Shown: positions 1 through 8,332 of the stretch, one piece after another | Layout of the letters: each line of letters opens with the position of its first letter | How positions within the stretch are numbered: position 1 is the first letter of the stretch | DNA from: Methylosinus sp. Ce-a6 | Lineage (GTDB): Bacteria; Pseudomonadota; Alphaproteobacteria; Rhizobiales; Beijerinckiaceae | DNA length: 64,000 nt | Direction: 5' to 3' | Assembly: GCF_009811655.1 (NCBI RefSeq) | Contig: NZ_BGJX01000012.1 | Coordinates: 35,840-99,839 of the forward strand | Translations under genes and position numbers: made by a program | Notes under the pieces: model-generated | The model's input: the letters and a program-made list of their open reading frames with translations, nothing else | The model's database searches: none | Told to the model about the DNA's origin: nothing

Positions 1-104
1 GTCGGCGCGATGCTCGAGGAAAAAGCCGCCAAACTCACGCCGCAACGCGTCTCGTCGAGGCGCCGCGCGTCGCCGCCGCGGCGCCGTCGCAACTCACTCG
101 CAGG

Positions 105-464
105 TCACTTGCCGGTCGTCGCCTTCTGCAGCGCGGCGCCGAGCTCCTTCGCCTGGGTCTGGATCGTCTCGACCTGGCTCTTCACATACTCCGCCTGGAG
201 CTGGAGAACCTCCTGCGGGTCTTTCGCACGCAGCAGCTTCTGAGCGAGGTCGAAGGCGGCGTTGACATTGGCTTCGGCGTAGCCGAGCGCCTTGGCGCTC
301 ACGTCCTTGGCTCCGACCTGGAAGGTGGCGGTCGTCGTCTCGACGGAGCCGATCGCTTTCTGCGCCGCTCCGGCGAATCCCTCGAAAGCCTTGCGCGCCT
401 GCTCGACGCTCTTCTCGGCGAAGTCGCGGACTTCGTTCGGTATCTGATAAATCGGTTCGCTCAC
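105..464 (-). CDS. Phasin family protein
   Basis: A 119-residue all-helical protein, beginning SEPIYQIPNEVRDFAEKSVE after a GTG start. The pattern of EQARKAFEGF, SAKALGYAEANVNAAFDLAQ and a C-terminal QTQAKELGAALQKA helix is typical of phasin_2 proteins, which coat polyhydroxyalkanoate granules in the cytoplasm. The GTG start at 464 is chosen because the frame upstream is low-complexity Arg/Pro/Ala sequence that looks non-coding. Transcribed alone. Family assignment is by sequence pattern only; granule binding is inferred. Confidence 0.85.
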   Translation of the reverse strand: MSEPIYQIPNEVRDFAEKSVEQARKAFEGFAGAAQKAIGSVETTTATFQVGAKDVSAKALGYAEANVNAAFDLAQKLLRAKDPQEVLQLQAEYVKSQVETIQTQAKELGAALQKATTGK

Positions 465-631
465 GAATGCTTCCTTCTCGTCGGGTCGGCCGCCGGCCGG
501 ATGCGCGGCCGCTCTCGGCCGACCGTCTGCGGAGCCGTTCGCGCGCGCCGCGCGGCAGGAACGTGAACCGCCCGGCCGAATATGGCTCAACTCATGCTGC
601 AATGCAACATGCTTATGATCGGCGAAGACGG

Positions 632-973
632 TCACAGAGCTGTGAGGCTGAGCCAATAGGCGGCGACGCCGGCGAGAACGGCGAGGCCAGCGTCTGGACG
701 CGAGCGGAGGACGAGCAGAGTGGCGAAAAGGGCCGACAGATAGACGGGGAGGCGATTCGCCTCGCAGGCGTGGGCGACGCTCGGCGTCACCGTGACCGCG
801 GCCAGGCCGGCCAGCAAGGCGGGCCCCAGCATTTTGAGCGGACCGGCGCCGCTCGCGAGGAGGGACAAGGCCCGGCTGTCGCGATCGGCGAGGAATGGCA
901 GGCCGCGCGTCGCATAGGTCGACGCCGCCATCGCGACGATCGCGGCCCATAAATGACCAGCGTCAGAGCTCAT
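632..973 (-). CDS. azlD: AzlD family branched-chain amino acid transport subunit
   Basis: A 113-residue membrane protein with about three to four hydrophobic segments, containing the family motif ATRGLPFLA near residue 20 and a C-terminal AYWLSLTAL segment. Its ATG overlaps the azlC stop codon (ATGA), so it is translationally coupled to azlC. AzlD is the small subunit of the AzlCD exporter of branched-chain amino acids in the inner membrane. Length fits the family (about 100-110 aa). Confidence 0.88.
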   Translation of the reverse strand: MSSDAGHLWAAIVAMAASTYATRGLPFLADRDSRALSLLASGAGPLKMLGPALLAGLAAVTVTPSVAHACEANRLPVYLSALFATLLVLRSRPDAGLAVLAGVAAYWLSLTAL

Positions 974-1653
974 CGGCGCATTCCGTGAATGAGACAGGCG
1001 AGCGCCGCGCCGGCGAAGAGGCCGACAGTCGTATATCCCAGCCAGGCGCAAACGGCGGCGACCGCAGCCGACGCCGCCATGGGGATGGCCGTTTCGCGGG
1101 ACAGATTGAGCCAGGTGATCGCGACGAAGAGAGCCGGCAGGGCGAAACCAGTCGCCTCCGCCGCCATGGGGGCGTCTCTTTCGAGGGCCTCTCCGAGGAG
1201 CCCGCCGAGAGCGGTTCCGGCGACCCAGCTCGCATAGGCCCCGAATCCGAGGCCGAGGAGCCATGCGGTCCCGAATTTTTCCGGGACGGTGGAACGGCGC
1301 GCGAGGGTCGCGGCGAAGACCTCGTCGGTCAGGGCGAATGCGAAGAGGAATCGCGCATATCCGCTCTGCGGCAGCCTGTCCAGGAGGATCGGGCCGTAGA
1401 GGAGATGGCGCAGATTGACGAGACCCGACAAGACGACGACGATCGGGAGCGCATTTCCCGAAGCCAGGGCCGTCAACAAGAGAAACTGGCTGGCGCCCGC
1501 GAAGACGAGCGCCGAGACCGCGATGGCCTGAGCAGGCTCGAGGCCGAGCTTCACCGCCGCGGCGCCGAAGGCCATCGCGACGGGAAAATAGCCGATGGCG
1601 ATCGGAGCCGCGGCGCGCAGCCCCGCGGCTCCGTTGGACAGCCGCGCCGTCAC
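970..1653 (-). CDS. azlC: AzlC family permease, branched-chain amino acid exporter
   Basis: About 227 residues with several membrane segments and AzlC hallmarks: AAPIAIGYFPVAMAFG near the N-terminus, then FAGASQFL and LVNLRHLLYGP. It is the large subunit of the AzlCD exporter. I place the start at GTG 1653, which overlaps the stop of the upstream regulator gene (GTGA) and gives a family-typical length. ATG codons at 1692 and 1737 would lie inside the regulator gene. The three-gene order regulator-azlC-azlD with two 4-nt overlaps indicates one operon. Confidence 0.85.
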   Translation of the reverse strand: MTARLSNGAAGLRAAAPIAIGYFPVAMAFGAAAVKLGLEPAQAIAVSALVFAGASQFLLLTALASGNALPIVVVLSGLVNLRHLLYGPILLDRLPQSGYARFLFAFALTDEVFAATLARRSTVPEKFGTAWLLGLGFGAYASWVAGTALGGLLGEALERDAPMAAEATGFALPALFVAITWLNLSRETAIPMAASAAVAAVCAWLGYTTVGLFAGAALACLIHGMRR

Positions 1654-3632
1654 AGCCGCCTCAGAACGAAGAAATGCGTTCCCCCGTCCCATTCGCTCTC
1701 TCCATGTGTGGCGAAAATGCGCTGGTGATCGATGCATTCGAACCCGGCATGGTCCGCGAGCTCGAGAAGCCGACGCGCGTGAGTCTTCTGCTCGACTTCA
1801 TAATCGAGACCGGCGACGAGCGCCTGAAGTTCGAGAACATGAAAGCGATAGAAGGCCATGAACGGATGCGAAGCGGGCTCCGGCAAATTCAGCGAAGCTA
1901 TCTCCTGGAGAAAGCCGCGCAAGCGGCTCGTCGCCATGTCGCCGAACCCTGCGCGCGCGAACAAAAGGCACGCCGGCGCCTCCTGGCGCATCCGATCCGC
2001 GAGAATTCTGTCCGCGGGATCGAGGCTTTCGTCCGGAACGGAAATCAACGTGTCGACGATATATTGCAGGTGATGAGCGATGAGATTCGACCGACGTTCC
2101 GACGCGCTCGCGAAGGGCGAGATCATTTCGTCGCTCAAGACGAAGGTCGCTCCGGGTCGGAGGCAGCGGCCCACGCCGCGAAAAAACGACGAAGTATCGA
2201 GATGATGCGACGCCCCGATCGACAAAGCGGCGTCGAACAGCATGTTTTCGGGGTCGTAGCTGTCGATTCCCGCCATCACGGGGGTCACGCGGGCGTTTCC
2301 CGCGAATCTTTGCGAGAGATGCCTAAAAGCGGTTTCGCTCGGATCGACGGCCGTGATCATCAAATCCGACCGCGCCTCCAGCAGCATTTGCAGCGGAAGC
2401 CCGGGGCCGGAGCCGGCGTCGATCACGTTCAGCGGCTGATAGGGCTTTCGCGTGGGTAGCGCTCGGGCCGCCAGAAGCGACTGGCGGGCATAGGCGGGAT
2501 GGACGAGTTCATAGGCCTCGTACGCGTCCACGTCGATGCGGTCCTCGAAGAGGACGATGTCGTCTCCTCTCTCCGGCTCGCCGATCGTGGTCTGCGTCTT
2601 GTGAGCGACGCCGGTCGGAATGGTCGGCAGTCCGAACGCCGTCAACGCTTCGGCCGCGAGGGCCGCATTCAGGAGCGACGAGGATCGCGCGACGATCCGC
2701 AACCGTTCGATTTCCTCGAGATCGATTATTTGCGGGCGGCGCGCCATATCGGCAAGTCGCCAAGCCTCCGCCGCGATCGCCGGTTGCGACGGCGCAGGAT
2801 CCCTCAGACGCGCGAAACGCGACGGCCGCGCAAAGACGACCAGACTCGGCGAGGCGTTGTCCAGTATGAAAAAGCGCAGCGGCTGCTCGCTCTTTCGATT
2901 CGCGAGCAATTCACTGTCGAGCCGCGCTCGCGCCTCTGGCCTGCTCAGGGGACACTCGCCGAAAATGATCCGGTATAATTCGACTCCATTCTGCACTTCT
3001 ATGCACACGCGCTCCACTACCCGCCGTATGCCCTCCCAATCGTCTCGATGCTCCGGCCATTTGAAATGGAGATCGAAGGGCGTGGCCGCGTCGTCGTGGA
3101 CGAGCGGATACACGATCGTGACGAGCAGCCGCGCTGGGTCCTGCCCCGCTCGATAGAAATGGGGAGAGTCGGCTCGGAAGCGTCGACTTTCTCCAGCCGG
3201 AAGGCATAGCGGAGCTTCCTGCGGCCCAACGACCACGGAGCCGCTCAGAACGGTGACGTGCTCCTCGACGAGCTCGTTGTGAGCCTGAGAGTTTCGCGTC
3301 GCCCCCTCGGACAGATCCATGATGTAGGATTCGACCACGCGCGGAAACGTCTGACGATCGATCAGGGTAACCGCGATCCCCTCCTGCGATATCGTATGCC
3401 CTCGGTCGCCCTCGATGAGGCTTCCGAACGAGACGCCCAGCGATGTCGCGAGACGCCATATCGTTTCGATCGTCGGATTGCCATCGCCCCGCTCGATCCC
3501 CGAAAGCGTCGCCTTTCCGACGCCGCTGGCTTCGGAAAGTCCGACGATTGTGAGACCTCGCCGCTTTCGCGCGGAAGATAGATTGTGTCCCAAAATCTGT
3601 CGAATCTCGGACGCTACAGAGTCCACGAACAT
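1650..3632 (-). CDS. XRE-type HTH/cupin regulator fused to a SAM-dependent methyltransferase
   Basis: About 660 residues. An XRE helix-turn-helix lies at roughly residues 10-65 (LSEASGVGKATLSGIERG), followed by a cupin-like sensor domain (about 70-180). A middle region of some 200 residues is unrecognised. A class I methyltransferase domain follows, with SAM motif VIDAGSGPG at about residue 402, an acidic strand-2 end (ITAVDPSE) and the LRPGATFVLSDE strand. XRE-cupin regulators often sit next to azlCD and control it; the methyltransferase fusion is unusual. ATG 3632 is preferred over TTG 3644 because GGAG lies 6-7 nt before it. It overlaps azlC at its stop. Substrate of the methyltransferase is unknown. 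Confidence 0.75.
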   Translation of the reverse strand: MFVDSVASEIRQILGHNLSSARKRRGLTIVGLSEASGVGKATLSGIERGDGNPTIETIWRLATSLGVSFGSLIEGDRGHTISQEGIAVTLIDRQTFPRVVESYIMDLSEGATRNSQAHNELVEEHVTVLSGSVVVGPQEAPLCLPAGESRRFRADSPHFYRAGQDPARLLVTIVYPLVHDDAATPFDLHFKWPEHRDDWEGIRRVVERVCIEVQNGVELYRIIFGECPLSRPEARARLDSELLANRKSEQPLRFFILDNASPSLVVFARPSRFARLRDPAPSQPAIAAEAWRLADMARRPQIIDLEEIERLRIVARSSSLLNAALAAEALTAFGLPTIPTGVAHKTQTTIGEPERGDDIVLFEDRIDVDAYEAYELVHPAYARQSLLAARALPTRKPYQPLNVIDAGSGPGLPLQMLLEARSDLMITAVDPSETAFRHLSQRFAGNARVTPVMAGIDSYDPENMLFDAALSIGASHHLDTSSFFRGVGRCLRPGATFVLSDEMISPFASASERRSNLIAHHLQYIVDTLISVPDESLDPADRILADRMRQEAPACLLFARAGFGDMATSRLRGFLQEIASLNLPEPASHPFMAFYRFHVLELQALVAGLDYEVEQKTHARRLLELADHAGFECIDHQRIFATHGESEWDGGTHFFVLRRL

Positions 3633-3649
3633 CCCACTCTCCAATTGTT

Positions 3650-3709
3650 CGGTAAAATATGTAGGAGACGGTAAACCGTACTTTTATGGACAACAAGCTC
3701 GATTTACCG
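3650..3709. promoter_or_regulatory. Putative operator array with CGGTAAA half-sites
   Basis: Upstream of the regulator-methyltransferase gene, CGGTAAA occurs at 3650-3656 and 3669-3675, and its inverse TTTACCG at 3703-3709. The central copy lies in the palindrome ACGGTAAACCGT (3668-3679), and the outer pair forms TTCGGTAAA/TTTACCGAA. This looks like an autoregulatory operator for the XRE protein encoded beside it. The remainder of the gap up to 3968 shows no convincing gene. Confidence 0.5.
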
Positions 3710-3968
3710 AAATTGAGAGGGAGCAGGCGGCGCGGGACCTTTTCAGAGCATTCGGGCGCTCGGGCCGCGCCGCCTCTTCAGAGCGCCCGTTCATCATGAA
3801 TCGTCGAAGCTTGTTAAAATGTCCTGCGCCGCATAGACCAAGCCGTGTCGAGCCTTTAAGTTTCTCTTAACCGATCGCTCAGCTTCGATCGGCCGCGTCG
3901 CGTCTTCCCGCGCCGCCGTTTTGCGCCGGGAAGCCGGCGCTTGTCGCGTCCGAAGAGGCGCTGTCGAT

Positions 3969-6677
3969 ATGAGCGAGCACGACAGGCGGGGGATCGAAAG
4001 CGAAACGGTCGCCGCGCGGATTCGCGCCGATGCCGCCTTCGCCGCGCTCGAGGCGTCCGGCGCGCCCATCGTCGCGGCCGCGGGCGAGCCGCTCGCGGTC
4101 GTCCACGCCAATGAATCCGCCCTTTCCGTCTTCGGCGCCGATCTCGCGGCGCTGGGCGAGCGGCTGTTCCGGGGCGAGGAGCAGGGCGCGCGCCGCCTGC
4201 GCGAGCTCTCCTGCGCCCAGAGCCACGCCGCGGCGCCGCGCCTCGAGCGCCTGCGTTTTTCCTTCGGGCCGATCGCGCAGACGGCGACCGTGCTGTGCCG
4301 CGGCCTGGCCGCAGAGGCGGGCGGGCGGCCTCTTTTCCTCGTCGCCATGCTCGGCATGCGCTCGGCGAAATCCGAAAACGCGTCGGCCGCGGCCGTCGCC
4401 CGAGAGCTCGCTTCCGAACCCGATCCGGTCTCCGCGCCGGCGCGCCCGGCGCGGCCGGAGCGTTTCCTCTGGCGCAGCGACGCGGAGGGGCGCGTTCTCG
4501 ACGTCACCCACGCGCTCGCCGACGTCGTCGGGCGCGAGAATGGCGACATAGCCGGGCGCTCCTTTCTCGAGCTGGCGAGCCGGCTGCGCCTTGCGCCCGA
4601 CGACCGCCTCGCCGCCGCTTTCGCATCCCGCCGCTCCTGGAGCGGGGTAGAGCTCGATTGGCCGCTCGACGGCGGCTCGGCGCGGGTTCCGGTCACGCTC
4701 GGCGCTCTGCCGGCGTTCGACGACGCGCGGCGATTCGGCGGTTATCAGGGCTATGGGGTGCTGCATCTCGACCGGCTGCGCAGCGAGCCCGAGGCGCCTT
4801 TCGCGAATCTGGCCGTCGCGACGGCCGAGCCGAATGTCCCGGCTGTCGAGCCGCCTGTCGAGGCGGAGCCCGCGCCGGCGCTCGTGGGCGGCGCGAAAAT
4901 CGTGCCGCTGAGGCCGACGCCGCGGCTCGAGGAAGCCGCCGCCTCCATCGGCGAGGCGCTGTCGCCGAATGAGCAGACGGCTTTCGACGAAATCGCGCGC
5001 GCGCTCGCCTCCGCGGCTCACAAGCCCGCCAAAGGCTCGGTGCGCGATCTATTCGAGACGATCGAGCAGGCGACCGGACAGGTCGCGGCGACCTCGGCCG
5101 AGCCGGCGCCTCCCCAGACGGAGCCCGCGCCTTGCAATGAGAACGCCGCCTTTCCCGGCGATCCGGGCCGCGCCGCGGCGCTGCTCGATCGCTTGCCGAT
5201 CGGCGTGCTGGTGGCGCGCGGGGCGCAGGCGCTCTACGCCAATCGAACCCTGCTCGATTATCTCGGCTATTCCGACGCCGCCGCGCTCGCCGCGGCCGGC
5301 GGCGCCGCGCGACTCTTTTCCGGCCGCCGTCCGCCGACTGCGGCGGATGGAGCCGCGGGCGGCGTCGTCGAGGTGCTCGACTGCGACGGCGAGCCGCTCG
5401 AGGCCGACGCGCGCCTCGAGCCGATCGAATGGGAGGGCGTTCCCGCCACGCTGGTGACGTTGCGCGGCGCGCGTCCGGCCTCGGCCGCGCCGGAATCCGC
5501 CCGCGCCGGCGCCCTGCGCCAGGAGCTCGAGGCTCGCCGCCGGGAGCTCGAGGCTCGCCGACAGGAGCTCGAGGCTCGCCGCCAGGAGGCGGAGGAGCTG
5601 CGCGCCGTCCTCGACGCGATGAGCGACGCCGTCGCGGTCCTCGACGCCGACGGGCGGCTGCGCAGCGTCAACGCCGCTCTCGTCCGCCTCGTCGGCGGCG
5701 AGGCGCGCGCTCTCATCGGCTGCGGCCTCGCTTCGCTGTTCAGCGACGCGGATCAGGGCGCCGTCGCCGATTTTCTGCGCCGATCCATCCTTCGTGAGTC
5801 CAGGGAGGGCCTCAAGGTCTCGGCGCGCATCCGCAACGGCCGATCGATCGCGGCGCAGTTGACGCTTCTTCCGCTCGACGCGCCGTCGGAGCAGAGGCGT
5901 TGCGTCATTCTGCGCGACATTGGCCGGCGCGACTCCGACGACGGGCTCGAGGCCGCCCGCCTCGAGGCCGAGCGCGCCAGCGCCGCCAAGACGGATTTTC
6001 TGGCCAAGGTCAGCCATGAGATCCGCACGCCGCTCAACGCCATCATCGGCTTCGCCGAGGTGATGATGGAGGAGCGCTTCGGCCCGATGGGCAATGAGCG
6101 CTACAAGGAATATCTCAAGGACATTCACACCTCGGGCGAGCATGTGCTGAGCCTCGTCAATGATCTGCTCGACCTCTCCAAGATCGAGGCGGGAAAATTC
6201 GAGCTCGACGTCGAGCGTATCGACGCCAACGCCGTCATCTCGGAATGCGTGTCGATCATGCAGCCGCAGGCCAATCGCAGCCGTGTGGTGATCCGACTGT
6301 CGCTGTGGCCGCGCCTGCCGCGCATCCTTGCCGACGGCAGGTCGCTGCGGCAGATATTGCTCAACCTTCTGTCCAATGCGGTGAAGTTCAACGAGGCCGG
6401 CGGACAGGTGATCGTGTCGAGCGCCTTGACCGACGCCGGATATGTGGTGATCCGCGTCAAGGATACGGGCGTCGGCATGTCGGAGAGCGAGATCGAGACG
6501 GCGCTCGAGCCCTTCCGCCAGCTGGGCGCGTCGCGCGGCGGCACCGGGCTCGGCCTGCCGGTGACAAAGGCGCTGATCGAGGCCAATCGCGCGTCCTTCT
6601 CGATCAAGAGCCGCAAGAATCAGGGCACTCTGATCGAGGTCGCCTTTCCGCCGCCGCAAGTGCTCGCGGCCGAATAG
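3969..6677 (+). CDS. PAS-domain sensor histidine kinase, PdhS-like
   Basis: A 902-residue protein with no obvious membrane segment. It has at least two or three PAS-like regions (about 155-260, 400-480 and 545-650), an Ala/Pro-rich linker, a heptad coiled coil at about 518-545, a HisKA dimerisation domain with HEIRTPLNAIIGF (phospho-acceptor His683) and a HATPase_c domain with VKDTGVGMS and GGTGLGLPV. No receiver domain is present. The HisKA region (YKEYLKDIHTSGEHVL, LLDLSKIEAGK) resembles PdhS/PleC-type kinases that act on DivK-like regulators in alphaproteobacterial cell-cycle control; that role is inferred. Start is the ATG before SEHDRRG. It is monocistronic. Confidence 0.8.
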   Translation: MSEHDRRGIESETVAARIRADAAFAALEASGAPIVAAAGEPLAVVHANESALSVFGADLAALGERLFRGEEQGARRLRELSCAQSHAAAPRLERLRFSFGPIAQTATVLCRGLAAEAGGRPLFLVAMLGMRSAKSENASAAAVARELASEPDPVSAPARPARPERFLWRSDAEGRVLDVTHALADVVGRENGDIAGRSFLELASRLRLAPDDRLAAAFASRRSWSGVELDWPLDGGSARVPVTLGALPAFDDARRFGGYQGYGVLHLDRLRSEPEAPFANLAVATAEPNVPAVEPPVEAEPAPALVGGAKIVPLRPTPRLEEAAASIGEALSPNEQTAFDEIARALASAAHKPAKGSVRDLFETIEQATGQVAATSAEPAPPQTEPAPCNENAAFPGDPGRAAALLDRLPIGVLVARGAQALYANRTLLDYLGYSDAAALAAAGGAARLFSGRRPPTAADGAAGGVVEVLDCDGEPLEADARLEPIEWEGVPATLVTLRGARPASAAPESARAGALRQELEARRRELEARRQELEARRQEAEELRAVLDAMSDAVAVLDADGRLRSVNAALVRLVGGEARALIGCGLASLFSDADQGAVADFLRRSILRESREGLKVSARIRNGRSIAAQLTLLPLDAPSEQRRCVILRDIGRRDSDDGLEAARLEAERASAAKTDFLAKVSHEIRTPLNAIIGFAEVMMEERFGPMGNERYKEYLKDIHTSGEHVLSLVNDLLDLSKIEAGKFELDVERIDANAVISECVSIMQPQANRSRVVIRLSLWPRLPRILADGRSLRQILLNLLSNAVKFNEAGGQVIVSSALTDAGYVVIRVKDTGVGMSESEIETALEPFRQLGASRGGTGLGLPVTKALIEANRASFSIKSRKNQGTLIEVAFPPPQVLAAE

Positions 6678-6819
6678 CCGGGTCTTTCGGCGCAGAGGGC
6701 GTGGGGGCGATTGCCGCTCGATGATGCGAGCGTGGATGTGGGACGATATAGCGCCCGAGCCGTCGATCCCGAGCGAGAAGCTCGCCGAGGACGGCGGGCG
6801 GGCGGGGAGCTGAAACGAG

Positions 6820-7590
6820 GTGTCGACCGTCGATCTCAACGCCGATCTCGGAGAAGGATACGGAGCCTGGCGCATGGGCGACGACGAGGCCATGCTCGGC
6901 CTCGTCACCTCCGCCAATGTCGCCTGCGGCTATCACGCCGGCGACCCGGATATAATGGCGCGCTGCTTTTCGCTCGCCAAACGCCGCGGCGTCGCGATCG
7001 GCGCGCATGTGTCCTTTCCCGATCTCGCGGGTTTCGGGCGCCGGCGCATTCCCTATTCGGCGGCCGAGGTCGAGCGTCTCGTCGCCTATCAGATCGGCGC
7101 GGCGCAGGGGCTCGCGCGCTATAGCGGCCACCGCCTCACCTATGTGAAATGCCATGGCGCGCTCGCCAATGTGGCGGAAGTCGAGCCGGAAATCGCGCTG
7201 GCCGTCGCCCGGGCGACGCACGCCGTCGACGCGGGCCTCACTCTGCTCGCCATCGCGCGCAGCGAGCAGGTGGCGGCCGCCGAACATGCGGGCGTTCCCA
7301 TCGCCCATGAAGTTTTCGCCGATCGCGCCTATCTCGACGACGGACGGCTGAAGCCGCGCAGCCAGAAGGGCGCCGTGATCGAAGATGCGGATTGGGCCGC
7401 CGCGCGCGCGCTCGCCATGCTGCAAGACGGGGCGATCGTCACCGAAAGCGGCAAGCGCCTGCCGACGCAGATCGATTCCATCTGCGTGCATGGCGACACG
7501 CCGCACGCCGTCGAGATGACGCGGCGCCTGCGCAAGGCGCTGGAGCGCGCCGGCTACGAGCTCTTTCCCTTCGCGCCGTCGGAGGCGTGA
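6820..7590 (+). CDS. pxpA: 5-oxoprolinase subunit PxpA (LamB/YcsF family)
   Basis: A 256-residue protein beginning VDLNADLGEGYG, with SANVACGYHAGDP and the conserved VKCHGALAN motif of the LamB/YcsF family. With PxpB and PxpC it forms the prokaryotic ATP-dependent 5-oxoprolinase that opens pyroglutamate to glutamate in the cytoplasm. The GTG start at 6820 follows a GGGAG about 10 nt upstream. First gene of a three-gene operon; pxpB begins 4 nt after its stop. Confidence 0.93.
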   Translation: MSTVDLNADLGEGYGAWRMGDDEAMLGLVTSANVACGYHAGDPDIMARCFSLAKRRGVAIGAHVSFPDLAGFGRRRIPYSAAEVERLVAYQIGAAQGLARYSGHRLTYVKCHGALANVAEVEPEIALAVARATHAVDAGLTLLAIARSEQVAAAEHAGVPIAHEVFADRAYLDDGRLKPRSQKGAVIEDADWAAARALAMLQDGAIVTESGKRLPTQIDSICVHGDTPHAVEMTRRLRKALERAGYELFPFAPSEA

Positions 7591-7594
7591 GGCG

Positions 7595-8332
7595 ATGCGC
7601 TATCCTGCGCCGCGCTGTCTCGACGCCGGCGAGGCGGCGCTCGTCGTCGAATTCGGCGACAGCGTCGATCCCGCGATCAACGCCGGCGTGCTGGCGCTCG
7701 ACGCCGCTCTGCGCGCCGCGCCGCTCGTCGGAATTGTCGAGACGGTTCCGACCTATCGCTCCTTGATGATCCACTACGATCCGCTCGCGCTCGGCCGCGC
7801 GGCGCTCGTCGCTCATATCGAAGCGATGGAGACGCGGGGCGTGGCGGAGCGCCCGCCTCGCGTCCGCTGGATCATTCCCTGCTGCTATGATCCGCCCCAT
7901 GGCGAGGATCTGGCGGCGGCGGGCGAATCTTTGTCGCTGTCGCCCGAGCGCGTCGCCGCGCTCCATGCGGGCGGCGATTATCGCGCCTATATGTATGGCT
8001 TCGCGCCGGGCTGGTGCTATCTCGGCGGCCTGCCGCCGGCGCTCGCCGTTCCGCGCCGCGCCGCGCCGCGCGCCCCGACGCCGAAAGGCGCCGTGCTCAT
8101 CGGCGGCGGCCTCTCGCTCATCGGCGCCGATCCCATGCCGACGGGCTGGTATGTCGTCGGCCGCACGCCCGAGCGGCTCATCGCGCTCGAACGCGATCCG
8201 CCCTTCTTCGTGAATGTCGGCGACGCGCTGCGCTTCGAGCCCGTCGACGACGCGCGTTTTCGCGCGCTCGCCGAGAGAAGCGCGGGCGGCGAGATCGTCG
8301 CGCGGCGCGAGATGCTGGACGCTCGCCCATGA
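7595..8332 (+). CDS. pxpB: 5-oxoprolinase subunit PxpB (KipI / allophanate hydrolase subunit 1 family)
   Basis: A 245-residue protein with the family signatures RWIIPCCYD, YMYGFAPGWCYLGGLP and GGGLSLIGADPMPTGWYVVG. This is one half of the carboxyltransferase-like part of 5-oxoprolinase. Its stop codon overlaps the pxpC start (ATGA). Alternative names in the family (KipI, DUR1-like subunit 1) refer to other activities; the presence of pxpA beside it favours 5-oxoprolinase. Confidence 0.92.
   Translation: MRYPAPRCLDAGEAALVVEFGDSVDPAINAGVLALDAALRAAPLVGIVETVPTYRSLMIHYDPLALGRAALVAHIEAMETRGVAERPPRVRWIIPCCYDPPHGEDLAAAGESLSLSPERVAALHAGGDYRAYMYGFAPGWCYLGGLPPALAVPRRAAPRAPTPKGAVLIGGGLSLIGADPMPTGWYVVGRTPERLIALERDPPFFVNVGDALRFEPVDDARFRALAERSAGGEIVARREMLDARP

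Noticed and set aside
105..950. Long minus-strand open frame extending the phasin upstream
   Set aside because: The upstream part is Arg/Pro/Ala-rich low-complexity sequence overlapping azlD on the same strand; the phasin itself starts at GTG 464.
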